The notes below the pieces were generated by a model, which made no database searches, was not told the DNA's origin, and saw only the letters and a program-made list of their open reading frames with translations. Position numbers and translations under genes: made by a program. From Rotaria sp. Silwood1 (Eukaryota > Rotifera > Eurotatoria > Philodinida > Philodinidae), in the NCBI GenBank assembly GCA_905250075.1, contig CAJNOP010000001.1, forward strand, positions 5,723,126 through 5,787,125: 64,000 nucleotides of DNA, read 5' to 3'. Of this stretch, positions 1 through 19,404 are shown in pieces (position 1 is the first letter of the stretch; every line of letters starts with the position of its first letter).

Positions 1-848
1 AAATATTGAAATTCGTTTCTCATTGCAGCTGTTTGAGTACTAATTTTCGTGCAAAAACCAATGTGTCATGTTTGAAAATTCAAAATTTTGTGACAATTGC
101 CTTTTTATTTAATTAGTTATAAAAATTTACTCTATGTACATCAATATAGTATCATTCATAAAGTTTGTTTTGATTTCATCTTCTTCTTTCTATCTTAGAT
201 AACAATTGAAAATGATTTATCAAACAGCTTAGACATATTTTTTACTTGACCATAGGTGAAATTTCTTTAATAAGGCCAAAAATATAACTCGACAGTAGTA
301 TTTATTTACATTATGCGTATGAAAAACTAAAATTTCTAAGACTAATCGTAACAATCAGTCTATTTGACTCGAGCCGAAGCGAAGATATTGTAATTTTTTT
401 ATTGTAGTACTATATATGGCCTGCTCTATATATAGAGAAAACTTTCTCAAGCCCCCTATAAGGTATTATAGTGCTTCTGTCACTACTTTTAGTACGTCTT
501 AAATAAATTTGAAATCATTTAATATGCAATTATCTTGTATGCCATGTTCTCACTTCATTTGATCTTGTTGTATTAGTGTACAAACTACAAATTATAGAAA
601 TATCGAATAAGTTCTTTACATATATGTCTTGTATTTGTATTTGATAGATAGTTCAATTTGTTTTTATTGATATAATAATTGAATTCTTTTTCATTTATTT
701 TCCACTAAAATTTTTTTATTACAACAAATTTTTTTCTGATGCACGACAGAAAATGATAAAACACGAATAAAAGGTTGATACGCAGATAAAATATACAAAG
801 AAAAAAGAAAGAAACTAATAGTTATATAGTATATAAATCCATTCATAT
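1..848. other. Intergenic, no gene seen
   Basis: AT-rich sequence downstream of SUPT16H. I find no open reading frame with coding character on either strand. The only local structure noted is a 14-bp perfect palindrome (CTCTATATATAGAG) at 424-437, which is probably fortuitous. The last 100 bases should include the SUPT16H 3' untranslated region. Confidence 0.6.
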
Positions 849-7764
<6,916 letters not shown>

Positions 7765-8237
7765 CTAGAAAACTAAATTTTATTATATTACTAATGTGAA
7801 ACGATAAAAACGAATACTCTTCTAAAAAATCGACTGTTCTCAACTACTCAAGGTTACAAAATGAGTACAGATGAACATGAGCAACGGCAATCATTGATAA
7901 TCGGATAGATTATTTTTCATTGGTCAAAAAAACAACGTATAATAATTAATTTAAAAAAACAAGAAAACATATACAATTTATTTATAAATATTAGATTTTT
8001 TCAATAAATAAATATATAATAATTAAAGTTCGATATGAAATTATGTTCTTTTGTTGTCTTGCGACATCTGCTTCAGTTTTCTAATCTTTTTTTCTATGAA
8101 CTATCCTAGTTTTAATCTATTGATGACTTAAATATTTATTATATCGTAAAGTGATTAAATAAAGGAAAAGAAAAAGTTCTTCATTGAGATTTATTTCGAA
8201 TAAATACCAAAAAGAAAAAAATATATATGTATTGCTT
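7765..8237. other. Short intergenic spacer
   Basis: A 473-bp spacer between two genes on the minus strand. It should hold the SUPT16H promoter and the 3' untranslated region of the upstream secreted-protein gene. No open reading frame or clear core-promoter motif is visible. Confidence 0.5.
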
Positions 8238-9135
8238 TTATGATGATCCTTGTACTGATGGAACTACTGGTGGTAAAAGATTTTGAACACCAGTGAGAAG
8301 ATGTTGTAATGTTTCTTGAAGAACAGCAGGAATTTGATGAATATCATTGTTAAGAGCGTTGACATTGCTCAAGAAATTCAATAATGAAACAATAGTTGAA
8401 ATTGATGTACCTTGTGGTAAAAGATGTGATACTGCTGAAATTAAATTTGTATTGTGACCAAGAGTATCTAAAAGATTACGGCTAGTACCTAAAACAATTG
8501 ATATATAAATGAAACTTAAGATTATGAACGATCAAGAAATACTTTGAGATTGAACACCAGCAAGATTAAGTAATTGTTGAACTATAATTTGACCCGCTTG
8601 TCCAGCTCCACTGACAATATTAGTTAAAGTTTCATTGAGTAAAGCAGGAATTTGATGAATATCATTACTTAATTGGTGAACATTGTTTAACAAGTTAAGG
8701 ATTGAAAGAACGGTCGAGATTGATGTACCTTGTGGTAACAAATGGCCGATACTTGACAGTAAGTTACCATTTTGACCAAGAGCATCTAAAAGATTACGGC
8801 TTGCAGCGTCTAGAAATAACAAAAAATGAACAAATTGATTAACATTTTCACAAAGACCTATGTGTAAAACCTACTGTGTGGTCCGATAAGACTAAGTAAT
8901 TGTTGGACAACAACTTGACCAGCTTGTCCAGCTCCACTGACAATGTTAGTTAAAGTTTCATTGAGTATAGCAGGAATTTGATGAACATCGTTACTCAATT
9001 GATGAACATTATTCAACAAGTTAAGGAGTGAAAGAACGGTCGATATTGATGTACCTTGTGGCAACAAATGGCTGATACTTGACAGTAAGTTACCATTTTG
9101 ACCAAGAGCACCCAAAAGATTTCGGCTAGCAGCAT
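8238..9135 (-). repeat. Duplicated hydrophobic-repeat exons
   Basis: Exons 9135-8875, 8809-8543 and 8488-8238 are three copies of one unit of about 85-89 codons; a fourth, divergent copy is split over 9534-9377 and 9322-9202. The first two are very close at the DNA level (same NGNLLSSI.HLLPQGTSIST and NETLTNIVSGAGQAGQ blocks), implying recent tandem duplication or gene conversion. The last copy lacks the GAGQAGQ block and ends in a short Pro/Val/Ser tail before TAA. Confidence 0.85.
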
Positions 9136-10304
9136 CTATTATTTTTAAATAAATAAAAAATGTAATAATTAAATAATTAAAAAAGATATAAGTGATTTTA
9201 CTTTGATGAGTAACATTATTAACAGCACCAATTAATTGATCAATGATGATTTGACCAGCTTGACCTGTTCCATTGAGAATGCTAACAAGTGTTTGATTGA
9301 TCACAAGAGGAATTTGATGAATCTACAAAACATATATTTTATTTTTTATTATTTCATTTCAAGTGTATAAACATACATCGTTGGATAATTGATGAACATT
9401 ATTAAGTAAATTTAAGATTGATAAAGCTGTTCCTAAATTTGTACCATGTGTAGCTGTAGTCAATGATTGTAAAAGATTGCTACCAGACAGAAGAGAACCA
9501 AGTGAACCCAATGGATTGTTTCGAGCATTGACAGCTACAAAAACATATCAATATTGAATTTATTATAGTTTTATTAAGAGAACAACGAGAAGAAGATAGC
9601 TCACAATATATAACACATGCTTTCAAGCTTGGACAACATTCACCAACAGGAACTGGAGCAGGTGTTCCATCTGGGCAGATTTTCAGATCCATTGTGCATA
9701 CAGCAAAAGTACAGTCGACGATTGCTGCAAGATAAAATCAATAAACCTTAGTTTGAAAACTAACTCAAACCCAATTCATCTCATTACGTTTGATTGGAAT
9801 GATAGCAGAGTTTTTACAAGCACTTAATGATGGACAGCAACCTCCAACAGGAACTGGAGCAGGTGTACCATCTGAGCAGATCTTNNNNNNNNNNCAACCT
9901 CCAACAGGAACTGGAGCAGGTGTACCATCTGAGCAGATCTTCAGATCCATTGTGCATGCAACAAATCTACAATCGGCGATGGCTGCAAAACGAAATCGAT
10001 ATTAGTTAATTTAAAAAGATTTTTGAATCCAATTATTTTCATTACGTTTGATTGGATCAACATCAATGTTTTTACAAGCACTTAATGATGGGCAGCAACC
10101 TCCAACAGGAACTGGAGCAGGTGTACCGTCTGAACATGTCAGGATGTTCATAGGGCAAGCAACAAACATGCAATTTGGTCTGATCGCTGTTCAAAAATAT
10201 AATGTTCTTCAATAATATCGATGAATATTCTATATCCTTAACTTACGCGAAGAGAAACCGTAAACAGCACCAAGAGTAATAAGTAAACAGATAATAGATT
10301 TCAT
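8238..10304 (-). CDS. Secreted modular repeat protein, unknown family
   Basis: Nine exons (10304-10247, 10186-10046, 9982-9788, 9724-9605, 9534-9377, 9322-9202, 9135-8875, 8809-8543, 8488-8238) give about 504 residues if the duplicated sequence at the N gap is artefactual. Residues 1-17 are a clear signal peptide (MKSIICLLITLGAVYG). Exons 2-4 each encode one cysteine-rich unit of about 40-47 residues with the core C(S/P)DGTPAPVPVG.CCPSL.AC, resembling part of a von Willebrand type C fold. Exons 5-9 encode hydrophobic, leucine-rich units containing NLL..LG, HLLPQGTSIST, NLLNNVHQLSND and IHQIP. Exons 7 and 8 are nearly identical. Most introns are phase 1, so units can duplicate without frame loss. 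The protein is probably extracellular (mucus, adhesive or matrix), but this is inference and I do not recognise the family. Confidence 0.85.
9605..10186 (-). repeat. Duplicated cysteine-rich exons
   Basis: Three exons (10186-10046, 9982-9788, 9724-9605) each encode one unit with the core DGTPAPVPVG. The two upstream units share not only the exon but also the donor region (AAAC|GTAATG) and the acceptor side, so introns were copied with exons. All three begin and end in phase 1. Confidence 0.85.
9885..9894. other. Assembly gap (10 N) flanked by 47-bp duplicate
   Basis: Bases 9838-9884 just left of the gap are identical to 9895-9941 just right of it. Removing the gap and one copy leaves an exon of 138 nt, close to the 141 nt of its sister exon and still in phase, so the gap is most simply two overlapping contig ends that were never merged. 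Confidence 0.85.
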
Positions 10305-10313
10305 ATTTGTAAT

Positions 10314-10424
10314 CTAAATAATAGTCGCATCAGATAATTATTGCTTTTGTTTTGTGCTATTTTCTTACCTATTCCAAATTACAGATAAAAAGAAAGCAAT
10401 CTTTAATCAGTTAAATATATACTA
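10314..10424 (-). promoter_or_regulatory. Leader intron and TATA-like box of secreted-protein gene
   Basis: On the minus strand a TATATATTTAA element lies at about 10424-10411. Some 40 bases further on, GGAATAG|GTAAG at 10368 and TTTAG|ATTACAAATATG at 10314 bound a typical 55-bp intron just before the start codon. The reading is a TATA promoter with a short spliced 5' leader. No transcript data support it. Confidence 0.45.
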
Positions 10425-11462
10425 GGTCTACAGCTTAAGGTATGTGGTCTTATCAACAGATGATTTTATTCACATGTTAATGTCGGTAAACAATATTGAT
10501 TTTGTTTTTTCCAATTTTATGCTTGTATAAAAATAAGGCATGTTTCCCATTCGTGTAACATCTACATAGTATTGTTATTCACTATATAGTTAATGTAGAG
10601 TATTTGTATTGAACAATGAAATGTTTATATTAAAGAAAATAAAATAGCGTCACATGATATTCGATTCTTGTGCAACATATGAATGCTATGTCTTTTACAG
10701 AATAACCTAATTGAATCTTAAGAAAAATTCTGAAAAGGTCATTGTATCTTATGAGATAAACATAGTCAAAATCAAAAAGAAAAATTGTCCATTATTATAC
10801 TTGGTTTCAGAACAACATATAATAATTTAAGTATGGTATTAATTAGAATATCTTCTATCTAACATATATTTATTTGATAAAATCATTGACAATCGTCAAC
10901 TAGCGACATGTATTGATAGTTACAAAGTATAAGAATAGGTCTATTAATTGGAAATATTTAAAAATTCAAACATTTCTTTTTATATTTTTCTCTTCTATTG
11001 TAATTTCTATCTGATATATAGCGACATCAAATTCATCATTCTAGTTGAACGATACTAGTTATCAACCAATCTTGCGTTTCTATAAATAAATTTAGTACAA
11101 AACACCTAGTTTATTTTTTGTTCGTACGAAATGTCAAAACATGACATAATATGTGCATATTATTGAAAAACGAAATTTCCAAAAAACTCGATAATTATAC
11201 AGTGATACAAAGCAAAAAATTTTAGAAATATTGGAAACTTTAGGTATTTTTGAAATTTCAGCAATTTCAAACATTTTGATAAATGCAGAATTACGCAAAT
11301 CTTCAGAAATTACATAATTTTTAGAAGTACTGAACAATTTCGAATATAAATACTTGAAAACTCTGTTTTTTGGGAATTGAAACACTGCTGAAATATGATT
11401 ATTTATATTTAAAAAGAATCATGCGATTTTTGTTCTAGATTTACTCTCCATCAATCTTCAAA
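10425..11462. other. Intergenic between divergent genes
   Basis: About 1.0 kb of AT-rich sequence between the secreted-protein gene (-) and EIF3J (+). A minus-strand reading frame at 11134-11385 is low-complexity and has no family resemblance. I see no RNA gene. Confidence 0.55.
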
Positions 11463-12239
11463 ATGGCTGATCACTGGCAAGATAGTAGCTTGTCAAATCT
11501 TCACATACGAGATGATAATGATGATGATGTTCCTGATGCTTGGGAAGATGAATTAGAAGAAAAAGTTTGTTGATCATCTTTTTATTTTTATTATTCATAA
11601 AATTGTTGTATTTTCTAGCCTAAAAAGTCCGACGTAGAAGAAAAACCAAAAGCACCTGTAAAAGCACCACCAACAACAAAAAATAAACAAATTAAAAAAA
11701 AATATGGTGGTGATGAACCTACAAGTGATGAAGAATTTCTTGAATCCTTAAAAGAACCTGATCGACAATATACAGCTGAAGAACTTGATGAATTAAGGAA
11801 ACGTGCTGAAATACAAAAAGAAGAAGTTAAATTAAAAATGGCAACAGATTTTATTGGCACAAGTGGTGAACGTCATTCGTTAGATAATACTAATTTAATA
11901 ACAAAAGATGAATTTCTTGATTATAGTTTTCGTTTATATAATCGTCTTGATCTTTTATCAAAATCAGAATTTTATAAAGAATTTCTTGATGATTTACTTA
12001 CTGGATTGACAAAGCCAATATCACTCGATAGTGTTAAACATATACAAGCGACATTACATGCTATATTATTACGTAAACAAAATGAAGAACGTGAAAAAAA
12101 ACAAAAACCTAAAGCAAAAAAACCGGTTAAACCACAATTAACAGCAGATCGACGAAGTGAAATAGATTCATTTGTTGGTGAAGGTATCACTAGTCTTGAC
12201 AAAGATGAAGATTATGATGAAGATAATGATTTTATGTAA
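11463..12239 (+). CDS. EIF3J: Translation initiation factor eIF3 subunit J
   Basis: Loosely attached eIF3 subunit that acts at the ribosomal decoding site during initiation and recycling. Two exons (11463-11564 and 11619-12239) with a 54-bp intron give 240 residues, slightly shorter than the vertebrate protein. The N terminus is acidic with a tryptophan motif (MADHWQD, PDAWEDE), as in the family. The middle is Lys/Glu-rich; it is followed by DFIGTSGERHSLD, a helical segment (YRLDLLSKSEFYKEFLDDLL), the NEEREKKQKPKAKK basic stretch, and a C terminus ending YDEDNDFM, which matches the conserved QDYEDFM-type end of eIF3j. The start follows an AAAATGG context and opens the conserved acidic segment. 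Reading frames on the opposite strand are shadows. Confidence 0.93.
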
Positions 12240-12593
12240 AGTGTTGAAAAAAAAATAAAAGAAATAATATCTATTTGAATTCCTAGAAAAATAAAAATAA
12301 CACCAATCAAATGTTTATTCACCTTCGGAATAATTAACTTGGTATTGATAAAGAACAAGTATTTTACATGAGATTCTACAAAATATATTTTAAACACTAT
12401 TTATGAACAATACCATTTCTTGTTGAATCTTGATGTATACCATTGTTTTTATTAATATGCCATTAAAAAAAATAATAAAAGAAAAGAAAGACATTATAAT
12501 GTTCTCGATAATCTTAGCAATGCATGAAAATCATGTGATTATAGAAATATATTGATACATTTTTAATAAAATAGTATTTTATCTAGCGTGAGG

Positions 12594-12632
12594 ATTATGC
12601 TCCTCCGAATAGTACGGCGGTTCTCGCATAAT
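12594..12632. other. GC-rich stem-loop in AT-rich spacer
   Basis: ATTATGC (12594-12600) pairs with GCATAAT (12626-12632), and CCTCCG (12602-12607) pairs with CGGCGG (12615-12620) with one mismatch, around a 7-nt loop. A second small inverted repeat (GTTTG..CAAAC) follows at about 12660-12680. It stands out in composition from its surroundings. It may be part of a structured RNA or may be chance. Confidence 0.35.
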
Positions 12633-13382
12633 TTGTGGTTATTGTAACACGTACTATGTGTTTGTACTCCCTCAAACAAGTGTTCTTTTGTCTCAGAGTT
12701 GCAAATCATCATTTCGAAAGAGAAAATCTAGATAAAACATTACAATAAAGATATTTTTTAGAGTAAATTTATTTGCAACATCAACTAAGCAGAATCACGT
12801 AAGTAATCTTGACTTAATGAGGACATCGTTACAGTTATAAAAATAAATTTTGTCTAATGAGCAAAACAATGAAACTATTTTACCCAAAAAATACTTTCCA
12901 TGTTTCGGACATCTGTCGACTTCATCATTCTACTCAAAGCACGTATATATAAAATAATGAAATCCTTTTTCTTTTATCTACATATATGCAATCAGTGAGA
13001 AGATATGTGCATCCTAATCTACAAAATCATTTGTATTATATATTAAGGATATAGTAATTAATACAATGAAGAATGTTTATTAAATATGCATATCTATTAA
13101 AAGCTAAAAAAAGTATCGTCCGGTCTATTCAAGAACTTCCTTTGTTGCATATAAAAATAAAAAATACAAATAAAAAAAGGTCTATTTTTAAAAATTAATC
13201 ATAATTGACATTTTTTAATTGATTAATTGAAATAATTTCAAGAGAAAAACATATATTGAAAATTTTTCTATAGGCTTTATTTGCTAAATTAAAATTACAA
13301 TATGTTTTACTCATATTCTAGTTTAAATTTTTCAAAATAATGAATATTTATTTTAAGAACAGAAAAAAATAGTATTTGCCTT

Positions 13383-13391
13383 ATATATAAA
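13383..13391 (+). promoter_or_regulatory. TATA-like box
   Basis: TATATAAAG precedes a locally GC-richer stretch that leads into AAACCAAAATGGCG at about 13460-13475. The arrangement resembles a core promoter with a short leader, oriented toward the zinc-finger gene about 1 kb downstream. No continuous coding path joins this ATG to that gene, so it is only a candidate. Confidence 0.3.
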
Positions 13392-14370
13392 GACCACTGT
13401 GTAGCTGCCTGCACCGTTAGACAGGACGCATCATTATTGAGGCCTTATGTGTAAAAAAAACCAAAATGGCGACTACGATAACTGTAATTATTGACGAAAT
13501 AGATAGATACAGGTTTACTTATTCAATCATATACATATCTTTATAAGTTCATTTTAATTATTGTAACTTAAAAATTTTATTGCGTGTTAGTATTAGATTA
13601 GAAAACTAATCTTATATAGATCATAGTTAACACTCTAATCAGTCGAATAAGGACACACAAAAATCATCACCATCATCATTCATTGGATGAAAGAATGTAT
13701 TTGTTAACATGTATTTAAATGGTTTCTAGAATATTGAATATGTTGTGTGTCATTCATAGATTCATTCTTTAGTTATCCTAACTTATCTTTTCATTTCTTT
13801 CCGTATCAATTTTTACATGTATATATTAGACTTATTGTTAGGTTCGATACAAACAACATTCTTTTTTTTTTATTTGTATTTAAGAGAGTGATGAAATATT
13901 TAGAATTGATTGATATTTCTTTCCAATATCCATATTTGAGATAGACTCTTTTTATCTTTTTCGTCGTTTTATTTTAAATATAAACTATAATAATAACCGA
14001 GGTCGACTGCAGATGTCGTCATTAAGTTTACAGAATAAAAATAAAAAGGGTGCGCAAAAAAAAAGGATCGCAGTGAACAAGGATGATTGTTGTTGTCGAA
14101 AAGTTTGTTTTGTTTTAACAGCTGATTTTTATAATTTTACTTTAAATAATATTTCTTTACTATTTCATTTGTCTATATTACAGATTTTACTAATAATAAT
14201 AATAAACAAAGCCATGTTCATTGGTTAAAAACGATATAGTGAGATTCAAGATTGTCCTTGAACTTTCACATTCTATATAAGCATAACAGAAAATCGCCCT
14301 CATTTTTTTTTTGTCTATTGTTTTTGTTCTTTTTCTCAAATGGTCGATCGTCATAAATATTCTTATCATC

Positions 14371-17300
14371 ATGAGTTTCACATTACGTTCATCGTCAACT
14401 TCATTTAGTAATCAAAATGAACGCTTAAAACGCAAACGTCTAACAATTACAACATTAAATCGTTTCTCATCATTTAACGAAAATAAATCATCATCAGTTG
14501 ATAATCGTCGTCGATTATTTCAAGTAAATAGATCATTTTCGCGCCAATTCGTTTTTTCCTACTTGATGATTTCGGATGTTTTTTTTTTCAATATTTTTTC
14601 TAGTTAACACCAAATTTAATTGAATTACTTGAAGAAGACGAAGACGATTTTGACGATATTCAAGGATTATGTCACGAATGTAATACATGTTCAAAATTAT
14701 TTGCTAGTGAATACGGTGTTAATCATCATATTAATATGTATCATCCAAATCAATCAATATTATGTTCACATTGTCAAATAACATTTCGTTCACATCGTTC
14801 ACTTAAAACTCATCAACAACGACGTCATTCGTCTATGCAAACAAAATTTAATTCAAAACATTTAACCTTACCGAATTATAGTTATATATCAACATATCTT
14901 GTATCAGCATTTTCATCAAAACAATTTCCATTAATTGCTAAAAATGCATGTGAACAACAACGTTTACCATTAGGTTATTTATCATCAAAATTATATCAAT
15001 GTCATTTATGTTTAACATCATTTCCATGTTTACGTACTTTAAACTATCATGTATTAAATAAACATGAACAATATGAATATGAAAATTGTCAAAAAATTCT
15101 TTCAGATTTAATTTTACAAGTTGAATGTAATTTACGAACAGTAAATGATAATATTGATGATGATGATGAAAATAATAATATTGAAACAATAAAATTAATT
15201 TTAGCTAAACAAGCGTCACATTTTGGTCTTATTGATAAAAAATTATCGAAAAAAATTCGTTTAATTAAAATTGAACAAAAGCATTTTATTTATCCAAAAT
15301 GTCAACATAAAAATCGTACATGTGCTAATTTATGTTTAGAAAATCTTTCATCATATAGTAAACTTATAGAAAATTATCCATATACAATTCCAAAATTACC
15401 TAAAGGAACTGCATTTAGTCAAGGTTCAATTGTATCAATAGTATCATCAATAAATAATATTTATTCAAATGATTCATTATCGATAAATGATTCAAATTCA
15501 TCAAATGATTTATCAAATGGACGACAAAAACGTAAAAGTATTAAACATACAGATAGTTCAACATCATTATCATCACCAGTAAAGAAAAAAATTCATTCAA
15601 ATGTAACAATAACAAATTCAAAAACAAATCGAATTAATTCAAATAATAAATTAAATGTTAAACAACAGGTTGAACAAATGACGAAGGTATAAGATATTTA
15701 CTTGAATTCCTTAAATAAATTATTCTTAATTTTTAGATAAATGAAACAAAACCTATTTTACTTGAACAATCTTCATTTACTTTAGCTATTACATCAGCAT
15801 CAAGTTTACCAAGAAAAATACTACCAAAAGATAATTATAGTAAGTGGAAAACAATGATAAAAAAATAGATTGATATTTTTTTTTGTTTCGATTATATACG
15901 TTTGAATAAAATACTTCTTTTATTGATCAAATTATTCTTTTTTCTAAGTTAGTTGTTTTATCATGCAAAGAAATGTAAGAACGTAATAGTGCATTGCGAG
16001 TAGAATTCATAGGATACAAAATTTTTGAAACCGAACTCGATCTATTGAACGTTTTTCAGATTCAGGTTCTGATTCAGTTGATAAAACTTTTTCAGAGCCA
16101 ATCGAATCGTATTTTGAGACTCATCTGAATTGGGTAACCGCTCCAAAGAGACGGAAGTTTTTTTTTCGGTTTTTAGTATTTGGCGGGTAGCGCACTTACA
16201 CATATATGGTGCGACTAGAGTCCATCGGTTTAAAAACTTCTCTTTTAGCCAAAATAAATTAGAAAGAAATATTAAAATTATGATTTACATTTATTTCTAT
16301 TGTATGAAAAGTTATAGGAACTTTTACATATATATTGGATAACTTCATAAGCAATGGTTGTTTTTTTTCATATTGTAATAAATTTTTCTTTTGCTTGCCT
16401 TATGTGTGAAATGTCAAAATTGATAATGATAGTATTGAATATATGAAGAGCCTTGACAAAATTTTTAACATATAGCTAAATCTATACATTGATACGCTTA
16501 AGAATACTTTTCATAGTATTTGCTCTAAAAGATTTTATTTATCAGATTAAAAGAAAGTTATGAAACACAGGAAATTCTGTCAAGCTTTTTTGTGCATTTT
16601 TTTGCAAAACATTAAACCATACAAATAACCATCGAAATCTCAAAAAGATATTCTCTTGTTCTCATGTCTTTTTTGTATCATATTCATTTTTTCATCTTAT
16701 ATTCATAAATAACATTTTTTTATTATGTCTCGTTTCTCTGTTGTTCATTTCATATTAGCTATTTCTTTATTAAATACTTTTTACTAATACCCGAACTCCT
16801 ATCGTTTCATTTTCATTTCTCTTCTTATCTTATCGTACTCAAAACAGAGTTCGTTGTTTGCCGAGAATGAAACAGTTGTTGATGATTTGGTAGATATACT
16901 TTTTAGTTATTGAAATAAAAAAGAAATGATCTTGTTCATTTCTACGAAATAGTACATTTTTAACTTGGACAAGATTCTTCTCTTATATTGTAAAATTGAT
17001 TGTTTCCTTTTATTTTAGCACGTTCATCATCAATGTCAAGTAATTCATCAACATCAACTCATTCGTTAACAACAAAATCCTCTTCATCATCGACAACTTT
17101 AACTCAACAAATAACAGTATCTTCACAACGTACATCAAAACGTAGTCTATCACCTTCAATAACTATTTCATCAGAAAGATCTTCACAAAAACGTCATCAA
17201 ACACGTAAACAAAGACAAAATATCGCATCGTCATCATCATCATCTGCTACAATTATAAAAATTGATGATAATGAAAATAATATTGAACAAGAAAATGATG

Positions 17301-19404
17301 ATGAGGATAAAGATAAGAATGATAATAACAATGATGATGATGATGATGATGACGATGTAGTACCTATAGAAATCGAACAACCAAAACAACAACGTCAAAT
17401 TAAACGACGACATACATCAGGTAGTTCAATTGAATATGTTCAAACATTAAATAATGATCAACAATTAACATCATCATTGAATAATATTGAAAATCTAAAA
17501 TCAAAATCTAAAATTAATGATGAAGAAATTATTATATGTCGATCACCACCATCTGTTAGAAAAGTTATATCTTCGTCAAATAAAAATTCTTCAAAAACAT
17601 CTATAAATGGAAATGGCACAAGAAAATCAAATATTCAACAGGTAATATTCACAAAATAGATTGGTATTTACTGACCTATTTTTACAACTAAAAAAAAAAA
17701 ATCAAGCCTCTATTTTTTTATAACTTAATTTCTACTTCACATTTGTGATTTTTCTTTTCATTTCGACAAATAAGAACATGTACTTTTGTATCTTAAAAAT
17801 ATTTTCAAGTGTCAACATGGAAGCTAGTACATTGTTAGTACTTTGCTTTTTTTCTCATCATGTTAATAAATGAGATTTGTATATTTTATTGTGACGAACA
17901 TAACTATGAGTTACACAGTTTCAAAAGGAAAATTCGAATATGTATTTTGTTGACTAGTCTATAAAAAATAGAAAACTGCAGGTTCACATTTTTAGTGGAT
18001 CCTACAGGTCTAGATTTGAACCCAGCCGAGTCTTTTACCGGACTTTTTTTTTCATTAATATTTGGCATCTTCTGTGCATATGACCAAATGAAGAAACAAG
18101 ATTTTATCTTAAGTTGAACCGTAGCCGAAACACTGTACCTGGACAGGTTGGTTGTCAGCGCCTCTCTATTCAGACTTCATACTAAATACAAGTTGGGTCT
18201 GAAATTAAACCTGGATATAAATCCGAACTCACCAAACCGTGGATTGTTCGGGATCGGATGTGTACCAACTCGCAATCCTCTAATGACGAGCAAGAAAAGT
18301 TCTATAACGAAATTGAAAAAAGAATTGATCGTGTTATGTTTGTTCTAATGAAGAAAATCATTAGTTGTGAATATTCTATGATGTTTTACGGTATTTGGAA
18401 GTATTTCTCAAAAACAACATCTCAATCATGTGTGGTGGAAATTTACATAGACGGTGGAGTCATGAGGTCTGGGTAGGATGAAGCCTACCCTAAATTCAGG
18501 TATCGTAGGCTAACATAGGCTCAAACAGATATTTCTATTTCATTGGTTTCATAGATTTATGCAAACATCAACATTATCCACCGGCTTCGGTGACGAATAG
18601 TGACGTGATCGAATGGAAGCAAACTTAGAAAGCATTCTTGAAGAAATATTCGATTTCTGATGACTAAATATTGGGTCCTACATTGCTGACGATTTTAAGG
18701 TTGTACTTCTTCGTTATAGTTGAAGAAGAACTATATAAAAGAAACTCGAGTTAGAAAAATTAGAAATTGCAGCATGTTTTCTTCACTTTCATTAACTAAA
18801 CTTATATGTCTAAGAAACATTTAATCAATCCACAGTGTAATTTCTTCTTTTTGTGCACACTGATGCTTCACTGTTATTATGTTCTTGAACGAAGTAGATC
18901 GAAAATTCATCTTTTTGATAATCAAAATAAAATAAAAACAAATCTAGGTGTATATCTTCAAGTGCACGTATTTTCACGGGAGTTGGGAATTTTTTCTGAA
19001 TATCCTCTCTCCCTTCTTAACTTTCTGGAGTAGAACTAATAAAGATTTTTGAGTCTATTCTGTATTCAAAATGTTCTATCGGGTACAACAGTTTATAAAA
19101 TTATTATTCTTTTGGTTGAATTTTAATAATTCGATTTTAGAGATTTTCATCGCTGATTGAATGTTTCAAAGGCAGATCAGAATAATATAATTTCGATTAT
19201 AATATTCAATAATATTTTATTTTTTATTTTTTTTTATTTTAGTCTCCGACTAATGATGAACATGTTCGAGTGCGTTGTAAAATATGTGGTGAAATTCTTG
19301 AAGGACGAAGTCGTTTTTCTCAACACGTCATGACCATGCATTCACATCTTTTAAAAAAGAATATAACTGAATCAAAACAACAACAAACAGCTATAGTTCG
19401 ATGA
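14371..19404 (+). CDS. C2H2 zinc-finger protein (four fingers)
   Basis: Five exons (14371-14523, 14604-15686, 15737-15839, 17019-17641, 19243-19404) join in phase to about 707 residues. Three C2H2 fingers lie in exon 2: CNTC..H..H, CSHC with HQQRRH, and CHLC with HVLNKH (the last two C-X2-C-X12-H-X4-H). A fourth, CKIC with HVMTMH, sits alone in the last exon near the C terminus. The region between is Ser/Thr-rich, with basic RKR/KKK patches and an Asp run (about 17330-17355), typical of a disordered nuclear protein. It is likely a DNA- or RNA-binding regulator; I cannot name an ortholog. An in-frame upstream ATG at 14311 adds a hydrophobic 20-residue stretch and is less likely as the start. 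Introns of 1.2 and 1.6 kb separate the last exons. Confidence 0.82.

Larger units (their letters stand above)
12240..14370. other. Intergenic, possible leader exons of the zinc-finger gene
   Basis: About 2.1 kb between EIF3J and the zinc-finger gene. It contains a GC-rich hairpin (12594-12632), a TATA-like box (13383) and a few short reading frames (13747-13944, 14013-14228) that I do not regard as protein-coding. A splice-acceptor-like CTGCAG before ATGTCG at 14013 could mark an untranslated or short upstream exon of the downstream gene; joining it to the earlier ATGGCG exon gives an immediate stop. Confidence 0.4.

Noticed and set aside
11615..12202. Minus-strand frames across EIF3J
   Set aside because: Shadows of a well-supported coding exon on the other strand.
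13747..14228. Short plus-strand frames upstream of the zinc-finger gene
   Set aside because: No homology; Phe/Ile-rich composition; no in-phase splice to the downstream gene found.
18148..18476. Frames in the last zinc-finger gene intron
   Set aside because: Less AT-rich than neighbours and probably repeat-derived, but no conserved motif on either strand.
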